Below are positions 1-7,009 of a stretch of 14,728 nucleotides of DNA, one piece after another. Position 1 is the first letter of the stretch; each line of letters begins with the position of its first letter. Below the pieces are notes generated by a model. The model worked only from the letters and a program-made list of their open reading frames with translations. It was not told the DNA's origin and made no database searches. Source of the DNA: Actinomycetota bacterium (GTDB lineage Bacteria; Actinomycetota; Thermoleophilia; Gaiellales; Gaiellaceae); NCBI GenBank assembly GCA_005883365.1, contig VAXA01000063.1, forward strand, positions 1 through 14,728, written 5' to 3'. Position numbers and translations under genes: made by a program.

Positions 1-1197
1 CGTCTCGTCCTCGTCGGCACCTCCCACCACCACGCGCCGATCGAGCTGCGGGAGCAGGTCGCGCTCGACCCGCGTGACGCACAGGCGCTCGCGGCGCGGC
101 TGGCCGAGGGCGGCCGCGAGGCGGTCTGCCTGTCGACCTGCAACCGCACCGAGCTCTACGTCGCCGCCGGCGAAGCCGAGCAGGCGGAGAAGGACGCCGT
201 CGCAGCGCTCGCCTCGCTCGAGCCGGACGTCGAACCGGCGCTCTACCGGCTGCACGACCGGGCTGCGGCGCACCACCTCTTCCGCGTCGCGGCGGGGCTC
301 GATTCGCTCGTGCCGGGCGAGGGCGAGATCCTCGGCCAGGTACGCCTTGCGTACGAGCTCGGGACGGCGGGACCCTTCCTCGACCGGGTCTTCCGGCAGG
401 CGCTCCACACCGGCCGGAAGGTACGAGCGCAGACAGCGATCGGCGAAAGCCCGGCCTCGGTCTCGGCGGCGGCCGCGGCTCTCGCCGAGCAGGTGTTCGG
501 CAGTCTCGAAGGCCGCTCGATCCTCCTCCTCGGCGCGGGCAAGGTAAGCGACCAGGCAGCCCGCAACCTCCGGAGCCGGGGCGCCGAGATCACGCTCGCC
601 GCAAACAGCAAGACGGTGCGGGAGCGGATCGACGAGCAGCTCGAGGCCGTCGACGTCGTCATCGCGTCGACGAACGCGGCGGGTCTCGTGCTCGAGGCGG
701 CGGCCGTGGCGGACGCGTTGCGACGGCGCAAGGGCCGCCGGCTGCTGCTCGTCGACCTCGCCGTGCCCCGCGACCTCGATCCCGCAATCGGAGAGCTCGA
801 CGGGTGCTACCTCTACGACATCGACGATCTCGAGCAGATCGTGGTGGAGACGCTCTTGCTGCGCCGACAGGAAGCGGAGCGGGCCGAGGCGATCGTCGCG
901 GCCGAGGCGGAGAAGTTCCACGAGTGGCACTCCTCCCTCGACGTGGTGCCGGCGATCGCGTCGCTGCGGGCGCGGGCCGAGGAGATCCGCGAGGCCGAGC
1001 TGCAGAAGGCGGAGTCCCGGCTCGGACGGCTCGACGAGGGCCAGCGCCGGGCCGTCGAGGCGGTTACGGCCCAGATCGTGAACAAGCTCCTCCACCTGCC
1101 GACCGTCCGGATGAAACAGGCAGCCGCGGCAGCCGATGGGGTCCTCTATGCTGAGGCCGTGCGGCACCTCTTCGGTCTCGGCGAGGACGAGCGCTGA
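1..1197 (+). CDS. hemA: Glutamyl-tRNA reductase, 5' partial
   Basis: The enzyme reduces glutamyl-tRNA(Glu) with NADPH to glutamate-1-semialdehyde, the first committed step of C5-pathway tetrapyrrole synthesis. The frame is open from base 1 and starts RLVLVGTSHHHAPIELRE, the normal N-terminus of the family, so only a few residues including the start codon lie outside the window. The catalytic-cysteine motif STCNRTELY is present, with Cys at visible residue 47. The Rossmann NADPH-binding segment (LLLGAGKVSDQAARNL, about residue 175) follows, then a long charged helical C-terminal dimerisation region to residue 398. It is intact up to its TGA. hemC follows after 111 nt and hemD after that, which fits a heme-synthesis operon. 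In the Rossmann domain ANSK stands where ANRT is common, a minor difference. The assignment is firm; only the start is unknown. Confidence 0.96.
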   Translation, partial: RLVLVGTSHHHAPIELREQVALDPRDAQALAARLAEGGREAVCLSTCNRTELYVAAGEAEQAEKDAVAALASLEPDVEPALYRLHDRAAAHHLFRVAAGLDSLVPGEGEILGQVRLAYELGTAGPFLDRVFRQALHTGRKVRAQTAIGESPASVSAAAAALAEQVFGSLEGRSILLLGAGKVSDQAARNLRSRGAEITLAANSKTVRERIDEQLEAVDVVIASTNAAGLVLEAAAVADALRRRKGRRLLLVDLAVPRDLDPAIGELDGCYLYDIDDLEQIVVETLLLRRQEAERAEAIVAAEAEKFHEWHSSLDVVPAIASLRARAEEIREAELQKAESRLGRLDEGQRRAVEAVTAQIVNKLLHLPTVRMKQAAAAADGVLYAEAVRHLFGLGEDER

Positions 1198-1293
1198 AGC
1201 TCGGGCAGCTCACCGGGCGTCCTTTGCCCCTTCAGGTGCCGACGGCGTTCATCCGGGTCCGGCCGCGCGGTGTTGGTTGCGCGCCGCCCGTGC

Positions 1294-1298
1294 GGAGG
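1294..1298 (+). promoter_or_regulatory. Ribosome binding site that decides the hemC start
   Basis: GGAGG stands 10 nt before the GTG at 1309. The alternative GTG at 1270 has no comparable purine-rich stretch before it, so this site favours the shorter hemC. Confidence 0.6.
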
Positions 1299-1308
1299 CG
1301 ACTCGCCT

Positions 1309-2142
1309 GTGCTCGTCCGCGTCGGCAGTCGCGCCAGTAGGCTCGCGCTCACCCAGGCCGAGCGCGCTCTCTCGTCGTTGCGAGCGCCCGGCATCGAGCT
1401 CGCGCTCGTCCCGATCACGACGGCCGGTGACCGCGACCGCTCCCGTCCGTTCGGTGAGATCGGCTCGCGCGGGGTCTTCGTGAAGGAGCTCGAGGAGGCG
1501 CTGCTCGAGCGGCGGATCGACGTCGCCGTCCACTCCGCGAAGGATATGACCGCGGCGGATCCCGAAGGTCTGGTGATCGGCGCTTATCTCCGCCGCGACG
1601 ATCCGCGGGACGCGCTCTGCGGTGCGGAGGAGCTGCGACCGGGGATGCGGATCGGGACAGCTTCGGTGCGGCGGAAGGCGCAGTTGCTGGCGCTCGACGA
1701 AACGCTCTCGATCGAGCCGCTGCGGGGCAACATCGACACGCGCCTGCGGAAGCGTCGGGAGCGCGGCCTCGACGCGATCGTGCTCGCTGCGTGTGGGCTC
1801 GACCGGATGGGACTCGGGCGCGAGATCGGCCACCGCTTCGAGCCCGACGTGATGCTGCCCGAGGCGGGGCAAGGCGCCCTGGCCCTCCAGGTGCGGGCGG
1901 GGAACGAGCATCTCGTTGCGGCCGCCGACGATTCGGAGACGCGCGAGCGTGTGGAGGCGGAACGGGCCGTCGTGGCGGCGGTGGGCGGCGGTTGTCTCGC
2001 TCCCGTCGCTGCGCACCACGATGGCTCGACGCTGACGGGCCTCGTCGCCGCGGAGGACGGGTCCTGGATCGAGCGGCGCACGGGCGACGACCCGGCAGCG
2101 CTCGGAGTGGAGCTGGCGGATGCTAGTACTCGTCACACGTGA
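1309..2142 (+). CDS. hemC: Hydroxymethylbilane synthase (porphobilinogen deaminase)
   Basis: The enzyme polymerises four porphobilinogen molecules into hydroxymethylbilane on a dipyrromethane cofactor. Seen: N-terminal RVGSRASRLALTQAE, DRSRPFGEIGSRGVFVKELE, catalytic Asp79 in VHSAKDM, GTASVRRKAQLL, the RGNIDTRLRK motif, and the cofactor-attachment cysteine Cys229 in GGGCLAP. I chose the GTG at 1309 because GGAGG lies at 1294-1298, 10 nt upstream, and because the protein then begins right at the conserved RVGSR strand. An in-frame GTG at 1270 would add 13 unlike residues. At 277 aa it is somewhat shorter than the usual 300-310, with a trimmed C-terminal domain. The last 23 nt overlap hemD, implying translational coupling. 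The family is certain; the start is likely. Confidence 0.95.
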   Translation: MLVRVGSRASRLALTQAERALSSLRAPGIELALVPITTAGDRDRSRPFGEIGSRGVFVKELEEALLERRIDVAVHSAKDMTAADPEGLVIGAYLRRDDPRDALCGAEELRPGMRIGTASVRRKAQLLALDETLSIEPLRGNIDTRLRKRRERGLDAIVLAACGLDRMGLGREIGHRFEPDVMLPEAGQGALALQVRAGNEHLVAAADDSETRERVEAERAVVAAVGGGCLAPVAAHHDGSTLTGLVAAEDGSWIERRTGDDPAALGVELADASTRHT

Positions 2143-2734
2143 GGAGCTCGTCGTCCGCGTCGAGTCGCTCGGGCACGACGCGATCCTCTGCGAGTTGATC
2201 CGCGTCGAACCGCTGGACGACGAGCCGGTCGACGCTCGTGGGTACGACTGGCTCGTGGTCACGAGCCGCAACGGCGCGCATGAGCTCGCGCGTCGCGGCG
2301 TCAGCGCGAACCGCATCGCAGCGATCGGACCGGCGACGGCCGAGGCGCTGCGATCGCATGGCCTGCGCGTCGATCTCGTCCCCGCGACCCACACGCAAGA
2401 AGGTCTGCGCGACGAGTTGCCGGAGGGGACGGTGCTGCTCGCGGCCGCGGAGGGCGCCCGGCGAGACGTCCTCGATGGAGATTTCCTCCCGCTCTACCGG
2501 ACGATCGAGCTCCAGCCGGACGTGCGGAGCGCCGACCTTGCCCTGCTCATGTCCGGCTCAGCGGCCCGGGCGCTTGCGGCGACCGAGGCGACCGTGCCCG
2601 TCGTCGCCATCGGCCCGCAGACCGCGGCCGAAGCCCGCGCAGCCGGTCTGGACGTCGTTGCCGTCGCCGCCACTCACGACCTCGACGGGCTCGTCGAGGC
2701 ATTACGTTCCATCTCGTGGTCATCACCTTCCTGA
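2120..2734 (+). CDS. hemD: Uroporphyrinogen-III synthase
   Basis: The enzyme cyclises hydroxymethylbilane with inversion of ring D to give uroporphyrinogen III. Family sequence identity is low, so the call rests on the fold pattern and position. Visible are the opening strand LVLVTREE, the conserved WLVVTSRNGAHELARR, IAAIGPATAEALRSHG, and a second-domain VVAIGPQTAAEARAAGL followed by the usual THDLDGLVEAL end. It has 204 aa, below the usual 240-260. The ATG at 2120 has GGAG at 2109-2112, 7 nt upstream, and overlaps hemC by 23 nt. The stop overlaps the next gene by 19 nt. Being directly after hemA and hemC makes HemD by far the best reading. There is no fused uroporphyrinogen methyltransferase domain. 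Confidence 0.9.
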   Translation: MLVLVTREELVVRVESLGHDAILCELIRVEPLDDEPVDARGYDWLVVTSRNGAHELARRGVSANRIAAIGPATAEALRSHGLRVDLVPATHTQEGLRDELPEGTVLLAAAEGARRDVLDGDFLPLYRTIELQPDVRSADLALLMSGSAARALAATEATVPVVAIGPQTAAEARAAGLDVVAVAATHDLDGLVEALRSISWSSPS

Positions 2735-3522
2735 CCGACTTCGGGCTCCAGGACGATTTCGTCGGCACGTGTCACGGGGTCATCGCGACGATCGCCCCCG
2801 AGGCTCGCGTCATCGACGTCACCCACGGGATCCGCCCGGGGCACGTGCTGCAGGGAGCGCTCGTGCTGGCGAATACGCTCCCGTACATGCCCGCGGGCGT
2901 CCACCTGGCCGTCGTCGATCCGGGCGTGGGAAGCGGCAGGCGCGCCCTGGCGCTGCGCGACCGCGACGGGCGGCTGCACGTCGGCCCCGACAACGGCCTC
3001 CTCCTGCCGGCCGCGGAGCGCTTCGGCGGGGTCGCCGAGGCGCACGAGCTCGCCAACTCCGACTACTCGCTGCAGCCGGTGTCCCGCACCTTCCACGGGC
3101 GCGACCTCTTCTCGCCGGCCGCGGCCCACCTCGCCGCCGGCCTCGCGCTCGAGGAGCTTGGCCCGCCCGTCGATCCGGACGAGCTCGTGCGCGTCGAGCT
3201 CCCACCGCCGGAGGTTGGACACAACCGCATCCGGGCGATCGCTCTGGTCGTCGACCGCTTCGGCAACGTCGCGCTCAACGTCAGGCGGGAGCACCTGGAA
3301 GGCGTGGAGCTCACGGCCGGCACCCGCGTCGAGCTCACCTCCCGCGGCGACCGGTTCTACGCCGTCTCCGCCCGGACGTTCGCAGACGCCCCGCGCGGCT
3401 CGCTCATCCTCTACGAGGACAGCTACGGCAGTCTCGCCCTCGCGGTCTCGCGGGGCAGCGCCGCCCAGCTCCTCCGCGTCGAGGAGGGGAGCGAGATCGT
3501 CCTCGACCTCGCGGCGCGGTGA
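2716..3522 (+). CDS. S-adenosylmethionine hydrolase (DUF62, hydroxide adenosyltransferase)
   Basis: This is a DUF62 family member. Characterised relatives split SAM with water to adenosine and methionine and are cousins of the fluorinase and chlorinase. Seen: ITFLTDFGLQDDFVG at the N-terminus, DVTHGI, VVDPGVGSGRRAL, VGPDNGLLLPA, SRTFHGRDLFSPAAAHLA, then the C-terminal barrel with DRFGNVALNV and YGSLALAVSRG. Asp68, Arg75 and His127 fall exactly where I recall the Asp-Arg-His water-activating triad of the archaeal enzyme, so hydrolysis rather than halogenation is expected. It has 268 aa, normal for the family. The GTG at 2716 is the natural start and overlaps hemD by 19 nt. The next gene, a methyltransferase, starts within its stop codon (GTGA). 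Why it sits with heme genes is unknown; disposal of SAM or a link to its methyltransferase partner are guesses. Confidence 0.93.
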   Translation: MVITFLTDFGLQDDFVGTCHGVIATIAPEARVIDVTHGIRPGHVLQGALVLANTLPYMPAGVHLAVVDPGVGSGRRALALRDRDGRLHVGPDNGLLLPAAERFGGVAEAHELANSDYSLQPVSRTFHGRDLFSPAAAHLAAGLALEELGPPVDPDELVRVELPPPEVGHNRIRAIALVVDRFGNVALNVRREHLEGVELTAGTRVELTSRGDRFYAVSARTFADAPRGSLILYEDSYGSLALAVSRGSAAQLLRVEEGSEIVLDLAAR

Positions 3523-4127
3523 TCAACGGCCAGCGATTCGCCCGCATGGCGACCGACGCGGTCGTGCGGCGGCCGATGCTCTGGCGGCTCTTTCGCCGTC
3601 CGCTACGTGCCATGTTCGACGGGCTCGCACCGACGTGGGCGACGCGGATCGGCCCGCACCACCTCTGGGCACTCGAGCTCGCGTTGGCCGACGTGCCGCC
3701 GCCCAGGCGCGTGCTCGACCTCGGCACCGGCACGGGTGTCGTGTCGACCGCGCTCGCCGAGCGCTATCCCGAGGCCGAGGTCGTCGGCATCGACATCAGC
3801 CCGGGGATGATCGAGGAGGCGCGGCGGAAGCTGCCGCCCGAGCTGGCCGGTCGCGTCCGCTTCGAGGTCGGCGACGCCGCCGCGCTCGCCTGCCCGGACA
3901 GCGACTTCGAGCTCGCGGTCCTCTCGAACATGATCCCCTTCTTCGACGAGCTCGCCCGGGTCGTCGCGCCGGGAGGAACGCTCGTGCTCTCGTCCTCCAG
4001 GGGCGCCGAGACGCCGATCTACGTCCCGCCGGAGCGGCTCCGCGAGGAGCTAGTCCGCCGCGGCTTCGCGGAATTTGCGGAATTTTCGGCCGATCCGGCC
4101 ACGGCATTTCGGGCGAGGAGGAGTTAG
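3519..4127 (+). CDS. Class I SAM-dependent methyltransferase
   Basis: This is a Rossmann-fold methyltransferase of 202 aa with unknown acceptor. Seen: motif I VLDLGTGTGVV (residues 65-75), the acidic strand-2 end VVGIDISPGMIEEAR (about 89-103), DAAALACPDSDFELAVLSNM (motif II region), and ELARVVAPGGTLVLSSS (motif III). The first 60 residues are a basic helical lead-in. The GTG at 3519 shares four bases (GTGA) with the stop of the SAM hydrolase, typical of translational coupling. An internal ATG at 3546 is the alternative start. The C-terminus (EFAEFSADPATAFRARRS) is short after the final strand. It is the last gene of the heme run before an inverted repeat, so it is probably co-transcribed. 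Nothing in the sequence ties it to a tetrapyrrole substrate. Confidence 0.88.
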   Translation: MINGQRFARMATDAVVRRPMLWRLFRRPLRAMFDGLAPTWATRIGPHHLWALELALADVPPPRRVLDLGTGTGVVSTALAERYPEAEVVGIDISPGMIEEARRKLPPELAGRVRFEVGDAAALACPDSDFELAVLSNMIPFFDELARVVAPGGTLVLSSSRGAETPIYVPPERLREELVRRGFAEFAEFSADPATAFRARRS

Positions 4128-4177
4128 GGTCCGGGCAACGGTCGTCCGCGACACGGTCGCACCGGTCCGAACGACCT

Positions 4178-4215
4178 GAGGCCCCCGAGAACGCGCAAGC
4201 GTCAACGGGGGCCTC
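4178..4215. terminator. Inverted repeat between convergent transcription units
   Basis: The arms gaggcccccg (4178-4187) and cgggggcctc (4206-4215) pair perfectly over 10 bp. Inside the loop a second small hairpin, acgc-GCAA-gcgt (4191-4202), closes on a GNRA tetraloop. It lies 51 nt after the methyltransferase stop and 11 nt beyond the permease stop, so it can serve both strands. The U-tract is weak (GCUUUGCU on the + strand), as is common in high-GC genomes. Confidence 0.7.
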
Positions 4216-4225
4216 GCTTTGCTCG

Positions 4226-5716
4226 CTACGCGAGATGCCCGCCGAACCAGCTGACGTGCTGCTGGAGGAACGGCACGAGGAAGTAGAGGACGAACGCCGC
4301 GGTCACGATCCACATGAACGGGTGGATCCGCTTCCACTCGCGCCTTGCTGCGCAGATCAGGGTGTAGGTGATGAAGCCGAAGCCGATTCCGTTCGTGATC
4401 GAGTACGTGAACGGCATGACCACGATCGTGAGCGCCGCCGCGAGCCCGATCGCGAGGTCGTGGAAGTCGATCCCCGCGAGCTTCGACGCAGCCGTGCCCT
4501 CGGCCTCGCCCTCCATCTCGGTCAGGGTCGAGATCATGAGCCAGCCGACCACGATCAGCGCTGCTGCCGTCGCTTGCGCCGGAACCATCCCGATCAGCGG
4601 CGAGATGAAGATGAACGGGAAGAAGAGGACTCCCGCGACCACCGCGACCCAGCCGGTGCGGCCGCCGGCCGCCACGCCGGAGCCCGACTCGATGTACGTC
4701 GTCGCCGACGAGGCCGACGCCGCGCCGCCCGCGACGGCCGCGAGGCCGTCGACGACCAGCGCCTTCTTGAAATTCGGGATGTTGCCGTCCTGGTCGACGT
4801 AGCCGGCCTGCTTCCCTACACCGATCGCCGTCCCTGAGAAATCGAAGAAGTCGCTCAGGAAGAGCGAGAAGACCCAGACGAGCGACGCGAACACGCCGAG
4901 CTGCGTGCTCGAGAACGAGTGCATGCTGATCTTGCCCAGCAGGTGGAAGTTCGGCGACGCATACAGGTGATGCCAGCCGGGCCAGGTGGCCGTCGAGGTG
5001 CCGAACACGCGGTGATGGCTGACGAGCGCGTTGATGACCGTGGCGACGACGGTCGTGCCGATGATCCCGACGATCAGGTCGCCGCGGAAGCGGATCGCCC
5101 GCATCGCGAACGTGAAGAGGATCCCGAAGATGGCGACGAAGATCGGCCAGGTCGTGAAGCTGCCGAGCTGGACCGGCGTTCCGTTCGCCGGGACGGACGC
5201 CACGATCCCGGAGTTGTAGAGGCCGATGAAGGCGATGAAGAGTCCGATGCCGATCGCGATCGCTTTCTTCAGCTCGAGCGGAATCGCCTTGAAGATCAGC
5301 TCGCGCAGCCCGCTCACGGCAAGCAGCACCATCGCTACGCCCTCGAGCACGACGAGTCCCATCGCTTCCGGGAAGCTCGCCTTCCCGCTCGCGACGAGGC
5401 CATAGGCCACGACCGCGTTGAGGCCCAGGCCGGGCGCGATCGCGTACGCGTAGTTCGTCGCGAGCCCCATCAGCATCGACATGGCGCCGGCAACGAGACA
5501 GGTGCTCGTGAGCACCGCCGAGAACGCGAGCGGTGCGCCGAACTTTGGCGTGGCCCCGGTCAGGATGATCGGGTTGAGGAAGATGATGTACGACATCACG
5601 ACGAACGTCGTGGCGCCGGCCATCGTGTCCCGTGCGAATGTCGTTCCTCGCGCAGCGAAGGCGAAGTAGCGCTCCAGCAAACCCCCACCCTGGAGCGTCG
5701 AGGCGAACGTGCTCAT
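4226..5716 (-). CDS. NCS2 purine (adenine/guanine/hypoxanthine) permease, AzgA type
   Basis: This is an inner-membrane proton symporter family for purine bases; exact substrates cannot be read from sequence. Seen from the N-terminus: DTMAGATTFVVMSYIIFLNP, the AzgA signature ATNYAYAIAPGLGLNAVVAYG, a transport-core stretch LSDFFDFSGTAIGVGKQAG, then TTYIESGSGVAAGGRTGWVAV and SPLIGMVPAQATAAALIVVG, with about 12-14 hydrophobic segments. At 496 aa it is slightly longer than AzgA (about 440), partly from an extracytoplasmic-looking insert near SHHRVFGTSTATWPGWHH. The ATG at 5716 is chosen because AGGGAGGA lies just upstream on this strand and the 56 upstream in-frame codons lack family character. 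It stands alone between the inverted repeat and a structured leader. Purine uptake is well supported. Confidence 0.93.
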   Translation of the reverse strand: MSTFASTLQGGGLLERYFAFAARGTTFARDTMAGATTFVVMSYIIFLNPIILTGATPKFGAPLAFSAVLTSTCLVAGAMSMLMGLATNYAYAIAPGLGLNAVVAYGLVASGKASFPEAMGLVVLEGVAMVLLAVSGLRELIFKAIPLELKKAIAIGIGLFIAFIGLYNSGIVASVPANGTPVQLGSFTTWPIFVAIFGILFTFAMRAIRFRGDLIVGIIGTTVVATVINALVSHHRVFGTSTATWPGWHHLYASPNFHLLGKISMHSFSSTQLGVFASLVWVFSLFLSDFFDFSGTAIGVGKQAGYVDQDGNIPNFKKALVVDGLAAVAGGAASASSATTYIESGSGVAAGGRTGWVAVVAGVLFFPFIFISPLIGMVPAQATAAALIVVGWLMISTLTEMEGEAEGTAASKLAGIDFHDLAIGLAAALTIVVMPFTYSITNGIGFGFITYTLICAARREWKRIHPFMWIVTAAFVLYFLVPFLQQHVSWFGGHLA

Positions 5717-5726
5717 CTCTGGCGTG

Positions 5727-5734
5727 TCCTCCCT
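5727..5734 (-). promoter_or_regulatory. Ribosome binding site of the permease
   Basis: Read on the - strand this is AGGGAGGA, ending 10 nt before the ATG at 5716. It decides the start against the longer open frame reaching back to 5884. Confidence 0.7.
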
Positions 5735-5870
5735 GGACGTGTTACAGACCCGTGACGCGGAAGCTAAAAAGGCCTCTTTGCGAAGAAATCCCGCAACCCA
5801 ACAACACGGGCGCGATCCAGGCTTTCTGTTTCCCGTGCCGCGACCGACATCCGCGGGCGCGGCACTAGCG
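5735..5870 (-). promoter_or_regulatory. Structured leader upstream of the permease (possible regulatory RNA)
   Basis: On the - strand a perfect 8-bp hairpin (gtgccgcg/cgcggcac, arms 5858-5865 and 5835-5842) is followed by cacggg and cccgtg arms that pair over a 21-nt loop. The second structure reuses the last three bases of the first stem, so the two partly compete. Further down, ttgcg/cgcaa (arms about 5792-5796 and 5778-5782) precedes a short U-run (plus-strand aaaaa at 5766-5770). The region is less GC-rich than its surroundings. It does not match the purine riboswitch pattern that I know. The function is inferred only. Confidence 0.3.
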
Positions 5871-5897
5871 CGAGTGGAAAGCACAGCGCCAGTGCAC

Positions 5898-5935
5898 GCG
5901 AGCGAAGCGAGCCCGCACCGAGGAAGCGGACGAGC
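5898..5935. repeat. Second copy of the gagcgaagcgag repeat motif
   Basis: gcgagcgaagcgagc at 5898-5912 contains the same 12-mer as the repeat at 7125-7136 and is followed by ccgagga, which also occurs in that repeat. It lies just beyond the 3' end of tRNA-Phe. It is probably a fragment of the same dispersed family, but the match is short. Confidence 0.3.
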
Positions 5936-5945
5936 GCCAAAAAAA

Positions 5946-6018
5946 TGGCGAGGGCCGGACTCGAACCGGCGACACCCCGGTTTTCAGCCGAGTGCTCTAC
6001 CAGCTGAGCTACCTCGCC
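5946..6018 (-). tRNA. tRNA-Phe (GAA)
   Basis: The - strand folds as a full cloverleaf. The 7-bp acceptor is GGCGAGG/CCTCGCC, the D arm is GCTC...GAGC, and the anticodon stem CTCGG/CCGGG carries loop CTGAAAA with anticodon GAA. The T arm is GCCGG-TTCGAGT-CCGGC, with discriminator A. CCA is not encoded; the gene is followed at once by seven T (plus-strand A at 5939-5945). It is 73 nt long and isolated, divergent from the arginase. Confidence 0.97.
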
Positions 6019-6035
6019 GCGGCTGGGCGGCGGTC

Positions 6036-6041
6036 AGTGTA
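6036..6041 (-). promoter_or_regulatory. -10 element of the tRNA-Phe promoter
   Basis: TACACT on the - strand ends 17 nt before the mature 5' end of the tRNA, giving a transcript start with a leader of about 10 nt for RNase P. No convincing -35 box is visible. Confidence 0.45.
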
Positions 6042-6067
6042 GCCCCGGCGCTCGCCGCCGGCCCCGT

Positions 6068-6073
6068 TAGCCT
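6068..6073 (+). promoter_or_regulatory. -10 element for a leaderless arginase transcript
   Basis: TAGCCT fits TAnnnT and ends exactly 7 nt before the GTG start at 6081. There is no Shine-Dalgarno sequence in the intervening CCCCGCC or upstream, so the transcript probably begins at the start codon. Confidence 0.45.
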
Positions 6074-6080
6074 CCCCGCC

Positions 6081-6995
6081 GTGAGCGTCGAGGCTCCGGC
6101 CCGCGAGGTCGCCGTGATCGGTGCGCCGCTCGACCTCGGCGCCGGGCGGCGCGGGGTCGACATGGGCCCATCCGCGATCCGCTACGCCGGTCTCGAACAG
6201 CAACTCGCGCAGAAGCTCGGCGTGCGGGTCACCGACTCGGGCAACGTCATCTCGCCGGTCGTGGAGACGACGGCAATGGGCGACGAGCGCGCGCGGTACC
6301 TCGAGCAGATCCTCGACCTCTGCGACCGGCTCGCCGGCCTGGTGGCGAGCGCCGCCGGGCGCGGAGCACTGCCCCTCGTGCTCGGCGGCGACCACTCCGT
6401 CGCGCTGGGCTCGCTCGTCGGGATGGCCCAGGCGCGGGGATCGGGCGGCGTCGTCTGGGTCGACGCCCACGGCGACCTCAACACTCCCGAGACGTCGCCG
6501 ACCGGGAACGTCCACGGGATGGTGCTCGCCGCCGCGCTCGGGCTCGCCGGTGACGAGTTCCGGCGCGACGGCTGGCCGCTGCCCGCGGTTGAGCCGGGGA
6601 AGCTCGCGCTCGTCGGCGTCCGCTCGCTCGACGACGGGGAGCGCGAGCTCCTGCACAAGCTCGAGGCGAGGGTCTTCACCATGAGCGAGATGGACCGGAT
6701 CGGCGTCGAGCCGTGCATGCACGAGGCGCTCGCGCACGCGTCCGGCGCGGCCTTCCTTCACCTCTCGTTCGACATGGACGTCGTAGATCCCGACTACGCG
6801 CCCGGCGTCGGCACTCCGGTGCGGGGCGGGCTCTCGTATCGCGAGGCGCACCTCGCGATGGAGACGGTCGCCGAATCCGGCCTGCTCGACTCGATGGACG
6901 TCGTCGAGGTCAACCCGATCCTCGACCGCGAGAACGCGACGGGACAGCTCGCCGTCGAGCTCGTGGCCTCGGCGCTCGGCGCGCGCATCCTCTAG
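6081..6995 (+). CDS. rocF: Arginase
   Basis: This is a ureohydrolase with a binuclear manganese centre that hydrolyses arginine to ornithine and urea. Seen: VIGAPLDLGAGRRGVDMGPSA at the N-terminus (arginase rather than agmatinase type), GGDHSVALG with ligand His105, VDAHGDLNTPETSPTGNVHGM with ligands Asp128, His130 and Asp132, SFDMDVVDPDYAPGVGTPV with ligands Asp231 and Asp233, and the closing DVVEVNPILDREN. The 304-aa length is normal for the family. All metal ligands are intact. The GTG at 6081 is chosen because the protein then begins a few residues before the first strand, and because a TAnnnT box stands 7 nt upstream, which suits leaderless translation. It is transcribed alone, away from tRNA-Phe. 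No arginine-catabolism partner is nearby. Confidence 0.94.
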   Translation: MSVEAPAREVAVIGAPLDLGAGRRGVDMGPSAIRYAGLEQQLAQKLGVRVTDSGNVISPVVETTAMGDERARYLEQILDLCDRLAGLVASAAGRGALPLVLGGDHSVALGSLVGMAQARGSGGVVWVDAHGDLNTPETSPTGNVHGMVLAAALGLAGDEFRRDGWPLPAVEPGKLALVGVRSLDDGERELLHKLEARVFTMSEMDRIGVEPCMHEALAHASGAAFLHLSFDMDVVDPDYAPGVGTPVRGGLSYREAHLAMETVAESGLLDSMDVVEVNPILDRENATGQLAVELVASALGARIL

Positions 6996-7000
6996 GAGGT
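6994..7000 (+). promoter_or_regulatory. Strong Shine-Dalgarno at the start of the broken macro-domain gene
   Basis: AGGAGGT overlaps the arginase stop codon and stands 9 nt before ATG 7010. It is one of the best ribosome binding sites in the window, yet the frame it serves has no recognisable protein. It therefore probably marks the original start of the gene whose C-terminal half survives at 7159-7512. Confidence 0.6.
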
Positions 7001-7009
7001 CTTGGCGGA

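Noticed and set aside
1198..1308. Hidden small gene or riboswitch between hemA and hemC
   Set aside because: The 111-nt gap shows only a weak 6-bp ctgaag/cttcag pairing and no supported frame; the ribosome site of hemC is the only clear element.
2238..3518. Long open frame running under hemD and the SAM hydrolase into the methyltransferase
   Set aside because: The first 427 codons are an out-of-frame shadow rich in Arg and Pro; only the part from 3519 has methyltransferase motifs.
2716..3522. SAM-dependent halogenase (fluorinase/chlorinase)
   Set aside because: The Asp68-Arg75-His127 triad of the hydrolytic members is present, so hydrolysis is the expected reaction.
5735..5870. Purine riboswitch upstream of the purine permease
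   Set aside because: I could not find the conserved three-way-junction sequences of the purine aptamer on the minus strand; only generic hairpins are present.
4226..5884. Longer permease with 56 extra N-terminal residues
   Set aside because: The extension lacks any family resemblance and crosses the hairpin-rich leader, while ATG 5716 has a good ribosome site and starts at the conserved region.
5709..6080. Arginase with a long N-terminal extension
   Set aside because: The extension would read through the tRNA-Phe gene and the divergent promoters; the family begins at about residue 6 after GTG 6081.
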